From Allostella sp. ATCC 35155 (GTDB lineage: Bacteria > Pseudomonadota > Alphaproteobacteria > ATCC43930 > Allostellaceae), in the NCBI GenBank assembly GCA_006738865.1, contig AP019701.1:3902001-3966000 (forward strand): 64,000 bases of DNA, read 5' to 3'. Of this stretch, positions 8,331 through 16,456 are shown one piece after another. The notes below the pieces were generated by a model, which ran no database searches, had not been told where the DNA came from, and saw only the letters and a list, made by a program, of their open reading frames with translations. The translations under genes were made by a program, and so were the position numbers. Numbering within the stretch: the first letter of the stretch is position 1; each line of letters starts with the position of its first letter.

Positions 8331-9761
8331 TCAGACCGGCGCGTACTGGGCGACGAACTTGGTGTTGAGGTAGGCGTCGAGCCCTTCGCTGCCGCCCTCG
8401 GAACCGTGACCGGAATCCTTGACGCCGCCGAACGGGGTCTCCGGCGTCGAGATGGCCAGGCTGTTGAGGCCGACCATGCCGCTTTCCAGCGCGTCGGCGA
8501 CCGCGGTCGCGGTCTTCTCGGACGACGTGAAGGCATAGGCGGCGAGGCCGTAGTCGAGCCTGTTCGCCCGCTCCACCACTTCGTCGAAGCTCTTGAAGGA
8601 CACGATCGGCGCGACCGGGCCGAACGGCTCCTCGTTCATGATCCGCGCATCCTCGGGCACGTCGGACAGCACCGTCGGCTCGAAGAAGAAGCCCTTGTTG
8701 CCCGAGCGGCTGCCGCCGGTCTGCAGCTTGGCCCCGCGCTCGACCGCGTCGCGCACGAAGCCCTCGATGGCATCGACGCGCCGGGCGTTGGCGAGCGGCC
8801 CCATCTTGGTGTCGGCATCGAGCCCGTCGCCGATCTTCAGGCCGCGCGCGACCTCGGCGAAGGTCTCGACGAAGGTCTTGTACTTGCTCTCATGCACGAA
8901 GAAGCGGGTCGGCGAGACGCAGACCTGGCCGGCATTGCGGTACTTGCCGCCGGCCGCAACCGCCGCGACCTTGGCCGCGTCGACGTCGTCGAAGACGATG
9001 ACCGGCGAATGGCCGCCGAGCTCCATGGTCGAGCGCTTGGCGCCCTTGGCGGCCTGGGCCATCAGGAGCTTGCCGACCGCGGTCGAGCCGGTGAACGAGA
9101 TCTTGCGCACGACGGGCGAGCCGATGACCTGCTCGGAAACCTTGGCCGGCACGCCGAAGATGAGGTTGAGCACACCCTTGGGCAGCCCCGCCTCGTCCAG
9201 CGCCCGGGCGATCTCGACGCAGGTCGCCGGCGTCTCCTCCGACGGCTTGATGACCAGCGAGCAGCCGGCCGCGAGCGCGCCCGCGATCTTGCGCATCGGC
9301 GTCAGGGCCGGGAAGTTCCAGGGCGTGAAGGCGGCGGCGACGCCGACCGGCTCGCGCAGGACCATCTGGCGCGAGCCCGGCGCGCGGCCGGGGATGATGC
9401 GGCCGTAGGCGCGGCGGCCTTCCTCGGCGTACCAGTCCATGATGTCGGCCGACACCAGGACCTCGATCTTGGCCTCGGCCAGCACCTTGCCCTGCTCGGT
9501 CGTCATGCCGCGGGCGATCGCGTCGGCGCGCTCGCGCAGCGTCTGGGCCGCCTTGCGCAGGATGGCCGAGCGGTCGTAGGCGGACGTCCTGCGCCATACG
9601 TCGAAGCCGCGCTTGGCCGCCGCCAGCGCTTCCTCGATGTCGGCGGGCGAGGCATGGGTGACCTGGCCCATCGCCAGTCCGGTGGCGGGATTGATGATCT
9701 CCTCGCCGCCGCCGGTGCCGTCGCGCCAAGCGCCGTCGATGAAGAGCTGGATGTTCTGCAT
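8331..9761 (-). CDS. NAD(P)-dependent aldehyde dehydrogenase, succinate-semialdehyde dehydrogenase type
   Basis: A 476-aa class 3-like aldehyde dehydrogenase that oxidises an aldehyde to the acid. The architecture is complete: the cofactor region TPWNFPALTPMRKIAGALAAG, KPSEETP, the glycine motif FTGSTAVGK, the general base Glu in MELGGH, and the nucleophile C281 in NAGQVCVSP. The closest remembered family is GabD/succinate-semialdehyde dehydrogenase, but the aldehyde cannot be fixed from sequence. It lies directly upstream of the adenylating genes on the same strand, so it may supply an acid to them; that link is speculative. Confidence 0.85.
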   Translation of the reverse strand: MQNIQLFIDGAWRDGTGGGEEIINPATGLAMGQVTHASPADIEEALAAAKRGFDVWRRTSAYDRSAILRKAAQTLRERADAIARGMTTEQGKVLAEAKIEVLVSADIMDWYAEEGRRAYGRIIPGRAPGSRQMVLREPVGVAAAFTPWNFPALTPMRKIAGALAAGCSLVIKPSEETPATCVEIARALDEAGLPKGVLNLIFGVPAKVSEQVIGSPVVRKISFTGSTAVGKLLMAQAAKGAKRSTMELGGHSPVIVFDDVDAAKVAAVAAGGKYRNAGQVCVSPTRFFVHESKYKTFVETFAEVARGLKIGDGLDADTKMGPLANARRVDAIEGFVRDAVERGAKLQTGGSRSGNKGFFFEPTVLSDVPEDARIMNEEPFGPVAPIVSFKSFDEVVERANRLDYGLAAYAFTSSEKTATAVADALESGMVGLNSLAISTPETPFGGVKDSGHGSEGGSEGLDAYLNTKFVAQYAPV

Positions 9762-9842
9762 GGGGAAGCGCCTTTCGGTGCTGGTGGGAATTCCGGATGA
9801 AGGCGGGGCGGGGCGTCCGTCGACCGGACGGGGCCTCCCGGC

Positions 9843-10532
9843 TCAGTCGCGACGGACCAGCCGGAAGAGCGTCTTCGCCTCCGCGTAGTAGTACATACGG
9901 TCGGCGGCCGTCGGATAGTAGGGGCTGGGGCCGTCGTAGGGCGAAAATCCGTCGAAGCCGAAGCGGCGCATCGCGACCGAGAAGCCGGCCCGTCGGAAGG
10001 CCTCGGCATAGTCGTCGAGGGAGCGGTCCTGGGTCCGGACGTTGGTCGTCGCCGGGATGTGCTCCCGCCAGAGCGGCCACAGCCGGTTGCCGGTGTGGCA
10101 GCCGGTCACGGCATAGTAGACGCCGCCCGGCCGCAGCGCCGCCAGGACGCTGCGGGCATGGGCGTCGATGTCCGGCACGAGATAGACGACCTCGTGGCTG
10201 AACGCGACGTCGAAGCGCCCGGCATGGGCGTCGAGGCCGGAGACGAGATCGTAGGCGAGTGGCAGGTCGCCCTTCAGTGCCTCGGCCCGCGCCACCGATT
10301 CCGCCGCGATGTCGACGCCGAGGCCGAACCGGAACGGGCGGATCGCGTGCAGCAGGCGCAGGAAGCCGCCCTGGTTGCAGCCGAAGTCCAGCACCTCGGC
10401 ATGCGTCAGGTCGCGTTCCGGCACGAGGTCGATGAGGTGTCGCCAGACCGGCGCATGGGCCGGCCCCATCGCGTTCTCGCGCGTGCTGTCCCGGTGCCAG
10501 GTGGGAATCGTCCCGGTGTCGTCCGCAGCCAT
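9843..10532 (-). CDS. SAM-dependent class I methyltransferase
   Basis: A 229-aa soluble protein with a Rossmann-type methyltransferase core. Motif I is VLDFGCNQGGFLRLL, followed by the acidic end of strand 2 (LGVDIAAES), FDVAFSHEVVYL and LRPGGVYYAV. No metal-binding or membrane segment is seen. ATG 10532 has GGAGG 4 nt upstream, which settles the start. It diverges from the nitroreductase gene, and the palindrome at 10545-10559 lies only 12 bp from the start. The acceptor is unknown. Confidence 0.82.
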   Translation of the reverse strand: MAADDTGTIPTWHRDSTRENAMGPAHAPVWRHLIDLVPERDLTHAEVLDFGCNQGGFLRLLHAIRPFRFGLGVDIAAESVARAEALKGDLPLAYDLVSGLDAHAGRFDVAFSHEVVYLVPDIDAHARSVLAALRPGGVYYAVTGCHTGNRLWPLWREHIPATTNVRTQDRSLDDYAEAFRRAGFSVAMRRFGFDGFSPYDGPSPYYPTAADRMYYYAEAKTLFRLVRRD

Positions 10533-10544
10533 CTCGCCTCCAAT

Positions 10545-10559
10545 TGCGAACAGATCGCA
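10545..10559. promoter_or_regulatory. palindrome TGCGA-N5-TCGCA between divergent genes
   Basis: TGCGAACAGATCGCA differs from the bfd-upstream site at 860-874 only in its three central bases. It sits between a methyltransferase and a nitroreductase, where one operator could control both. A shared iron- or redox-responsive regulator is plausible but unproven. Confidence 0.45.
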
Positions 10560-10664
10560 ACTGAACGTATCCGGAACGCGAGGGCGTCGCAATGGCCATC
10601 GCGACACCCGCGCGGGCCGCGTAGCATGGCGACAGACGATCCGAAGGATGGAGGAACCCGCCCC

Positions 10665-11516
10665 GTGACCGACGCTCCTGCCGCCATTGCCCTCGCCCCC
10701 CTGTGGGACGCCCGCTTCGGCGAGGCCGCCCCGGCCGACCTGCCGGAGACGGTGCCGCCCGCCCTCGCCCGCATTCTCTCCCGCCGGACGATGCGGCGGC
10801 TGAAGCCGGACCCGGTGCCGGATGGGCTGCTCTCGGTGCTGCTGGCCTGCGCGCAGTCGGCGCCGGCCAAGTCCGACCTCCAGCAATATTCGATCCTGGT
10901 CGTGCGCGACCCGGCGAAGCGGCGGGAGATCGCGTCCTGGCTGCCGGCCCAGCCCTGGGTCGCCGAGGCGCCCGTGTTCCTCGTCTTCCTCGGCGACATG
11001 CGGCGCGGGCGGCAGCTGGGCGAACTGCGCGGCAAGCCCAACGCCAACGACAATGTCGACAGTTTCATGAATGCGGCCGTGGACGCCGCGCTCGCCATGG
11101 AGACGTTCCTGCTGGCGGCGGAGGCGGCGGGCCTCGGCTGCTGCTGCATCAGCATGGTGCGCAACCACATCGATGCGCTCGCGGAACTGCTGGGGCTGCC
11201 GGACGGGGTCTTCCCGATCGCCGGCTTCTGCCTCGGCTGGCCGGCGGCGGAGGGACGGGTCTCGATGCGCCTGCCGCCGGCGGCCGTCGTCCATGTCGAC
11301 CGCTACGACGACACCCGCCTGCCGGAGGTGATCGAGGCGTACGACCGCCGTCGCCACGCCCGGGCTCCGGTGGCACCCGGCTCGCAGCGCCAGACCGAGC
11401 GCTACGGCGTCGCCGAATACTGCCCCTGGTCGGAGAACGTGGCCCGGCAACTATCGGTCCCCGAGCGCGCCGGCTTCCGCGACTTCCTCGCGCGGCACGC
11501 GATCCGGCTGGGGTGA
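10665..11516 (+). CDS. nitroreductase family FMN oxidoreductase (NfsA/Frp-like)
   Basis: About 283 aa of the FMN-dependent NAD(P)H nitroreductase fold. The FMN-phosphate segment near the N terminus is SRRTMRRLKPDPVP, followed by LLACAQSAPAKSDLQQYSILVV and the helix AMETFLLAAEAAGLGCCCISMVRNH. The C-terminal extension with RYGVAEYCPWSENVARQLS matches the NfsA/Frp branch. GTG 10665 was chosen because GGAGG precedes it by 10 nt; ATG 10626 would add 13 residues. A GTAGCAT -10-like box at 10621 fits a start of transcription between the two. Electron donor and substrate are unknown. Confidence 0.8.
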   Translation: MTDAPAAIALAPLWDARFGEAAPADLPETVPPALARILSRRTMRRLKPDPVPDGLLSVLLACAQSAPAKSDLQQYSILVVRDPAKRREIASWLPAQPWVAEAPVFLVFLGDMRRGRQLGELRGKPNANDNVDSFMNAAVDAALAMETFLLAAEAAGLGCCCISMVRNHIDALAELLGLPDGVFPIAGFCLGWPAAEGRVSMRLPPAAVVHVDRYDDTRLPEVIEAYDRRRHARAPVAPGSQRQTERYGVAEYCPWSENVARQLSVPERAGFRDFLARHAIRLG

Positions 11517-11579
11517 GCCGGCGCTGGACGGCGTGATGGTGGCGTAGCACGATCCGGATGGCCCGCCGCGAGGTGCCGA

Positions 11580-12224
11580 ATGAAGAACCGCCTGCTCCCG
11601 TTCGCGACCCTGGTCGCCGCTAGCCTCCTGGCACCGGTCCGGGTCGGGCTCGCCGACGATGCCGGCCTGACGGACGCGGCGCGCGCGGTCGGCAGCCGCC
11701 TCTTCGCGACGCATTGCGCATCCTGCCACGGTGCCGACGGCAGCGGCGGGCCGGGGGTGACCAGCCTGCGCATCGGCGTATGGCGCTGGGGCGGCGAGCC
11801 CGAGACGATCGCCGAGACGATCCGCGTCGGCATCAACGCGACCCATCCCGACACGCGGATGTCGTCGATGGCGCCGTTCGGCCCGCGCGGGCTGCTGACG
11901 CGGCCGGAGGCGGAGAGCATCGTCGCCTATGTCCGCACCCTGTCGGACCCGGCGGCGGCGCGCGACGCCCCGAAGGCGCGCATCGACGAGGGCCGGACGC
12001 TCTTCGCGTCGGACTGCGCCTCCTGCCACGGCGCGGACGGCAAGGGGCGCCGGATGGTCGGCGGCCCCGACCTCACCGACGCCCACTGGACCCATGGCGG
12101 CGACCCTGCCGCGATCATGGCGAGCGTCTGGGACGGCCGGAAGGGCGAGATGCCGGGCTTCGAGGACCGTCTCGGGCCGGCGGAACGAAAGGCGCTGACG
12201 CTCCATGTCCTCGATCTCCGCTAG
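11580..12224 (+). CDS. dihaem cytochrome c, FixP/CcoP-like soluble form
   Basis: A 214-aa exported protein with an N-terminal signal peptide (residues 1 to about 25) and two c-type haem motifs, both CASCH in GADG contexts. The second half (GPDLTDAHWTHGGDPAAIMASVWDGR) closely resembles the C-terminal domain of CcoP/FixP, the cytochrome c subunit of cbb3 oxidase, but the membrane anchor is absent. A stand-alone periplasmic electron carrier is likely. No oxidase genes are nearby. Its last 20 nt overlap the start of the next gene, so the two may be translationally coupled. Confidence 0.87.
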   Translation: MKNRLLPFATLVAASLLAPVRVGLADDAGLTDAARAVGSRLFATHCASCHGADGSGGPGVTSLRIGVWRWGGEPETIAETIRVGINATHPDTRMSSMAPFGPRGLLTRPEAESIVAYVRTLSDPAAARDAPKARIDEGRTLFASDCASCHGADGKGRRMVGGPDLTDAHWTHGGDPAAIMASVWDGRKGEMPGFEDRLGPAERKALTLHVLDLR

Positions 12225-13683
12225 CAAGCACCGGTATTTCGGCGAGGCGATCGGCGTTCACGCGAGCAACCGGCCGACGGCGCCGGCAATCGTCTCGGAC
12301 GCGGGCACCATCGACTTCTCCACGTTCGATCGGGCGATCCGCGCCCAGGGCGACGCCTTTCGCCGCGCCGGCATCGGCCGTGGCGCGCGCGTCGCGCTGG
12401 CGATGCGCGACGATCCGGCGCACATCGTGGCGCTGTTCGCCCTGCAGCGCCTGGCGGCCGTGCCGTTCATCACCGACGTTGGCGACCCGCCCGGCATTCG
12501 GGACGCACTGGCGGTCGCGGCCGGCGCCGTCATCGCGGTCGGCACACCGGACGACAATGCCGGCTGGGCGGTGCCGTTCGTGGCGATCGGTGCCGGCGGC
12601 GACCCCGCCGCGGAGTTGCCGCCGCCACCGGAGCCCGACGACTTCTGCGGCTTTCGCCGCTCGTCGGGCACCACGGCCGGCGTACCGCGCCTGACGCCCG
12701 TCACCCATCGCTACGAGCTGTCGCAGCTGGAGTTCCTGCGGTCGACGATCCTGTGGGCAACCGGCGACCGCTACCTGTCGATCGTCTCGATGGCCTTCGA
12801 ACTCGGCCGGGTCAGCGTGCAGCATGCCCTCCTCTGCGGATCGGCGGTCGTGCTGCCGCCGCCGCTGGGCAGCGTCGACGACCTCGTCGCCGCCGTGCGG
12901 CGGCTGGGGGGGACATGGACCTCGATCACCCCGACCCATCTCCGCCACCTGCTGGACCGGGCAGGACCGCGGCCGCTCCTGCCCGGGCTCGCGCTGCTGA
13001 CGACCAGCGCCGCGCTCACCGAGGGCGAGCGCGTGCGGGTGATGGCCGAGGTGTCTCCCGCACTCTATGTCCTCTATGCCACCAACGAGGTCGGGCTGAT
13101 CGCCGTCGCCACGCCCGACGACCTGCGCCGCGTTCCCGGAACGGCCGGGCGGCCGATCGCCGCGATCGCGGTCGAGGTCGTGGACGATGGCGGGTGGCCC
13201 GTTCCGACCGGCGCGGTCGGCGAGGTGCGGGCGTGCCATCCCGCCTATCCCGATGCCTACGCGTCGAGCGAGCCCGGCGCTTCCAGCCGCTTCGCCGGGG
13301 GATGGTTCTATCCGGGCGATCTCGGCTGCTTCGACGCGGAAGGCCACCTCTTCCTCAAGGGGCCCACCGACGACGTCATCAACGTCGGCGGCCGCAAGGT
13401 CTATCCGAGCGAAATCGTCGAATGCCTGGCGACCCACGCCGCGGTCGCGGAGGCTGCCGCCGTCGGCATTCCGGAACGCCGTTTCGGGGCGGTGCCGGTC
13501 GCAGCCGTCGTCCTGCTCGCGCCCGCGTCGGAGGACGAGTTGCTTGAGCACTGTCGCGCATTCCTCCCGCGCGGGCACTCGCCGGCCCGGGTGATCGCGT
13601 TCGACGCGCTACCGAAGACGGCAGGGGCGAAACTGGACCGGGCGGCGCTGCGGAGGCTGCTCGTCGCGCGCGTCGCGCGGTGA
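12205..13683 (+). CDS. divergent adenylate-forming enzyme (fifth paralogue)
   Basis: A 492-aa member of the same group as A-D on the opposite strand, with the shared N-E in YATNEVGLIA. Several catalytic positions differ: the P-loop is SSGTTAGVPRL, with Arg where Lys is usual; the A8 hinge reads KGPTDDVINVGG, where Pro replaces the Arg of GRxDD; and A10 is TAGAKLD, where Ala precedes the catalytic Lys in place of Gly. The Lys itself and the GDLG motif remain. The reading frame is intact, so this looks like changed function, perhaps weakened thioesterification, and not decay. ATG 12205 lies inside the cytochrome gene, implying coupled translation. Confidence 0.75.
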   Translation: MSSISASKHRYFGEAIGVHASNRPTAPAIVSDAGTIDFSTFDRAIRAQGDAFRRAGIGRGARVALAMRDDPAHIVALFALQRLAAVPFITDVGDPPGIRDALAVAAGAVIAVGTPDDNAGWAVPFVAIGAGGDPAAELPPPPEPDDFCGFRRSSGTTAGVPRLTPVTHRYELSQLEFLRSTILWATGDRYLSIVSMAFELGRVSVQHALLCGSAVVLPPPLGSVDDLVAAVRRLGGTWTSITPTHLRHLLDRAGPRPLLPGLALLTTSAALTEGERVRVMAEVSPALYVLYATNEVGLIAVATPDDLRRVPGTAGRPIAAIAVEVVDDGGWPVPTGAVGEVRACHPAYPDAYASSEPGASSRFAGGWFYPGDLGCFDAEGHLFLKGPTDDVINVGGRKVYPSEIVECLATHAAVAEAAAVGIPERRFGAVPVAAVVLLAPASEDELLEHCRAFLPRGHSPARVIAFDALPKTAGAKLDRAALRRLLVARVAR

Positions 13684-13702
13684 CGCCATCGGGCAGATAC
13701 GA

Positions 13703-14554
13703 TCAGCCCATCGACCGGAAGTGCCGCAGCATCCGCTCGGCATCGGGCTCCATGCCGGTGAAGAGGCGGAAGGCACCGGCCGCCTGAAACACCGCCATGC
13801 CACCGCCGTCGAGGGTTCGCAGCCCCCGCCGCCGCGCCTCGCGCAGCAGCGCGGTCTCCAGCGGAAAATACACGATCTCCGCCAGCCACTGGCGGGGATC
13901 GAGGCAGTCGGGGTCGAGCGGCAGGCCGGGATGATCGGCCATGCCGGTCGGCGTCGCATGGACGATGCCGTCCACCGTTGCGACGGCCGGAGCGTCGGCG
14001 ACCACGATGGTGCGGGCGGGAAAGCGCGCGGACAGCCCGGATGCGAGCCGTCCGGCCCGCGCGTGGTCGAGGTCACAGACCAGCAGCCGCTCGGTCCCCA
14101 GCATCATCAGCGCATGCGCGACCGCCACCCCGGCGCCGCCGGCGCCGAGCAGCAGCACTTGGTGCAGCGCCGCCCCGGGCAACCCGCGGCGCATGTTCTC
14201 GGCAAAGCCCCACCAGTCGGTGTTGTGGCCGACCCGCCAGCCGTCCCGGAACAGCACCGTGTTCACCGCCCCCAGGGCCTCGGCCTCGGCGGACAGTTCG
14301 TCGAGATGGTCCAGCACCTGCTGCTTGCAGGGATGGGTGATGTTGAGGCCGGCATAGCCCTCGCCCGCGGCCGTCTGCAGCAGGCGCTGCAGCGCCGCGG
14401 CGCCGCCGTCGATCCCATCGAGATCGAACAGATCGTATGCCAGCGCCAGGCCGTGGGCGACCGCCTCGGCCCGATGCAGGGCCGGCGATCGCGACGCCTG
14501 GATGCCGGCGCCGATCAGCCCGACACGCACGGTCCGGGTCCGCGTGTCCTGCAT
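13703..14554 (-). CDS. shikimate/quinate dehydrogenase family protein
   Basis: About 283 aa with the AroE fold: N-terminal substrate domain with ASRSPALH and GLNITHPCKQQV (catalytic Lys), NTDWWGF (catalytic Asp), then an NAD(P) domain with LLGAGGAGVAVAHAL. All key residues are present. Enzymes of this family reduce 3-dehydroshikimate or oxidise quinate/shikimate; which applies is unclear. An operator matching the one in front of the SMP-30/TRAP operon lies 36 bp upstream, suggesting a catabolic role with that transporter and not housekeeping aromatic synthesis. ATG 14554 is preferred; a GTG at 14584 is possible, but neither has a clear ribosome site. Confidence 0.8.
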   Translation of the reverse strand: MQDTRTRTVRVGLIGAGIQASRSPALHRAEAVAHGLALAYDLFDLDGIDGGAAALQRLLQTAAGEGYAGLNITHPCKQQVLDHLDELSAEAEALGAVNTVLFRDGWRVGHNTDWWGFAENMRRGLPGAALHQVLLLGAGGAGVAVAHALMMLGTERLLVCDLDHARAGRLASGLSARFPARTIVVADAPAVATVDGIVHATPTGMADHPGLPLDPDCLDPRQWLAEIVYFPLETALLREARRRGLRTLDGGGMAVFQAAGAFRLFTGMEPDAERMLRHFRSMG

Positions 14555-14589
14555 CGGTGTTTGGGATGGTTGGAGCGCAGCCACGATGT

Positions 14590-14606
14590 ACGAACCGGTG
14601 CGTACA
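14590..14606. promoter_or_regulatory. TetR-type operator 1 (ACGAAC-NN-GTKCGT-ACA)
   Basis: ACGAACCGGTGCGTACA, inside the 20-bp dyad 14587-14606 with TGTACG/CGTACA outer arms. It matches operator 2 at 14 of 17 positions and lies just upstream of the shikimate-dehydrogenase-like gene. Confidence 0.6.
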
Positions 14607-14641
14607 ACATGGGACGCGTGGAATCCAGCCCGCGCGGAGGG

Positions 14642-15310
14642 TCAGCAGCGATCGCGAAGCGCGCCTCCCGGCGCGGCCCACCGCAGGATCGTCTCGACCA
14701 CCACTTCGCGGCGTCGGGCCAGCTCCTCCGGAGCGGCCATGTCCCGGCCGAAGATCGTGCCGAAGGTATGGCGGTTCGACACGTTGAAGAAGCAGAGGGC
14801 GCTGATCGACATGTGGAGGTCGACCGGGTCGACGTCGGCGCGCACCACACCGGACCGCACGCCGCGCTCGCAGATGTCGCGCAGCACATTGATCGCCGTG
14901 CTGTTGAGCTGGCGGATCGTCTCCGACTGCTTGATGTGGCGGCCGTGGTGGATGTTCTCGACCATCACGACCCGGATGAAGTCGGCGTTGGCGTTCTCGT
15001 AGTCGAAGGTGAAGCGGACGAGCGCCGCCAGCGCGTCGAGCGGCGGCAGGTGCTGCAGGTCGAGCGTGCCCTCGTCCGCCCGGATGCGCCGGTAGGCCTC
15101 CTCCAGGACGGCGAGATAGAGCCCCTCCTTGCTGCCGAAGTAATAGTAGATCATGCGCTTGCTCGTGCGCGTCTGCGCCGCGAGCTCGTCGATGCGCGCC
15201 CCGCTCAAGCCGTTGGTGGCGAACTCCCGCAGCGCCACCTCCAGGATGTCGCGCCGGGTGCGCTCGGGATTGTTGGTCCGGGGCCGGGGCGCCCGGCCGC
15301 TGTCGCTCAT
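14642..15310 (-). CDS. TetR/AcrR family transcriptional regulator
   Basis: A 222-aa repressor-type regulator. The N-terminal helix-turn-helix (about residues 18-65) reads RRDILEVALREFATNGLSG, then IDELAAQTRTSKRMIYYYFGSKEGLY, a textbook TetR DNA-binding domain. The C-terminal ligand domain resembles TetR_C regulators with a VENIHHGRHI segment. It sits between two copies of the same 17-bp palindrome, one before the dehydrogenase gene and one inside the promoter of the lactonase/TRAP operon, which makes it the probable regulator of both. The inducer is probably the imported acid or lactone. Confidence 0.9.
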   Translation of the reverse strand: MSDSGRAPRPRTNNPERTRRDILEVALREFATNGLSGARIDELAAQTRTSKRMIYYYFGSKEGLYLAVLEEAYRRIRADEGTLDLQHLPPLDALAALVRFTFDYENANADFIRVVMVENIHHGRHIKQSETIRQLNSTAINVLRDICERGVRSGVVRADVDPVDLHMSISALCFFNVSNRHTFGTIFGRDMAAPEELARRREVVVETILRWAAPGGALRDRC

Positions 15311-15392
15311 CGGCCTGTCCTGGACATCGGCAATGCGTCCGACCGCCGCTTAGCCCGAGCGACGGTCCCGGGCAAGCCGCGATGCTCTCCGA

Positions 15393-15420
15393 TTGACACT
15401 AACGAACGAGTTCGTACATT
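15393..15420 (+). promoter_or_regulatory. sigma70-type promoter of the SMP-30/TRAP operon
   Basis: TTGACA at 15393-15398 and TACATT at 15415-15420, separated by 16 bp, with the TetR operator filling the spacer. This geometry indicates direct repression by blocking RNA polymerase. Confidence 0.6.
15402..15418. promoter_or_regulatory. TetR-type operator 2 (ACGAAC-NN-GTKCGT-ACA)
   Basis: ACGAACGAGTTCGTACA contains a perfect 14-bp dyad (ACGAAC-GA-GTTCGT). It lies between the -35 and -10 of the operon promoter and about 90 bp before the tetR start, so it may also control tetR. Confidence 0.62.
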
Positions 15421-15485
15421 TCGCGGCCAATGATCGCCGTCCGCGGGCCCCCGCCCGCGCAGGCGGCCATCCCGGGGGAATCGCG

Positions 15486-16403
15486 ATGACAGCAGGCCGG
15501 CGGGCAGCCGCATCCGGGGCCGCCGATGCCAGCGGCCTGCGCTGCGCCGTGGAGGCCGGCGACCTGCTCGGGGAAACGCCCATCTGGTGCCCGCGGACCC
15601 GTGCCCTCTGGTGGATCGATATCGAGCGCCCCTGCCTGCACCGCTTCGATCCCGCTACGGCCGAACATCGCGCGCGGCCCGTCCAGGCGACCTGGCTCGG
15701 CTCTCTGGCCCTCCGCCGGGCCGGCGGCTTCCTCGTCGCGACCGGATCGTCGCTCGCGGCCCTCGATCCCGACACCGGACGGCTCGCGCACTTCGCCGCG
15801 ATCGAGGACGAGGCCATCGGCAACCGACTGAATGACGGGCGGGCCGATGCCGCCGGCCGGTTCTGGATCGGCAGCATGGACCTCGCCCTGCATCGCCCCC
15901 AGGCCGCCTTCTACTGCGTCCACCCGGATGGGCGCGTGGTCCGCCAGCATGACGGGGTCATCGTCACCAACACGGTCGCGATCACGCCGGACCAGCGCAC
16001 GCTCTACGTCTCGGACACCCGCCGCTTCGTGGTCTGGGCCTACGATCTCGACGCCGAGGCCGGCACGCTCTCGCGTCGCCGCGTACACATCGATCATACC
16101 GCGACCGGTGACCGCCCCGACGGCGCCTGCGTCGATGCCGACGGCTGCCTCTGGATCGCCATGTTCGGTGGCGGGCGGATCGTGCGCCACGCACCGGACG
16201 GGCGGGTCGACCGGGTGATCCCCCTGCCGGTGACGAACCCGACCTGCCTTGCCTTCGGCGGAGACGACTACCGCACCCTGTACGTCACCACCGCCCGCAA
16301 GTTCCTCGGCGACGCGACGCTCGCGGTCGAACCCTGGGCGGGTGCCCTGCTGGCGCTGGAGCCGGGCCCGCGCGGCCTGCCGGAGGCGATGTTCGCCGGA
16401 TGA
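15486..16403 (+). CDS. SMP-30/gluconolactonase family lactonase
   Basis: A 305-aa six-bladed propeller enzyme that hydrolyses sugar-acid lactones using one divalent metal. Expected ligand positions are visible: E30 in LLGETPIW, the NDG motif in NRLNDGRAD, Asn in IVTNTVAITPD and Asp in DRPDGACVD. ATG 15486 follows a GGGGGAA ribosome site by 5 nt. It is the first gene of an operon with a complete TRAP transporter, so the transported compound is probably a sugar acid, lactone or cyclitol-type acid. The stop overlaps in position with the next ORF region, but the real dctP start is 53 nt further on. Confidence 0.88.
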   Translation: MTAGRRAAASGAADASGLRCAVEAGDLLGETPIWCPRTRALWWIDIERPCLHRFDPATAEHRARPVQATWLGSLALRRAGGFLVATGSSLAALDPDTGRLAHFAAIEDEAIGNRLNDGRADAAGRFWIGSMDLALHRPQAAFYCVHPDGRVVRQHDGVIVTNTVAITPDQRTLYVSDTRRFVVWAYDLDAEAGTLSRRRVHIDHTATGDRPDGACVDADGCLWIAMFGGGRIVRHAPDGRVDRVIPLPVTNPTCLAFGGDDYRTLYVTTARKFLGDATLAVEPWAGALLALEPGPRGLPEAMFAG

Positions 16404-16456
16404 CGCCCCGCCCCCGTCCGGCACGGGGCAACGACACGAGAATGGGAGGACAGTTC

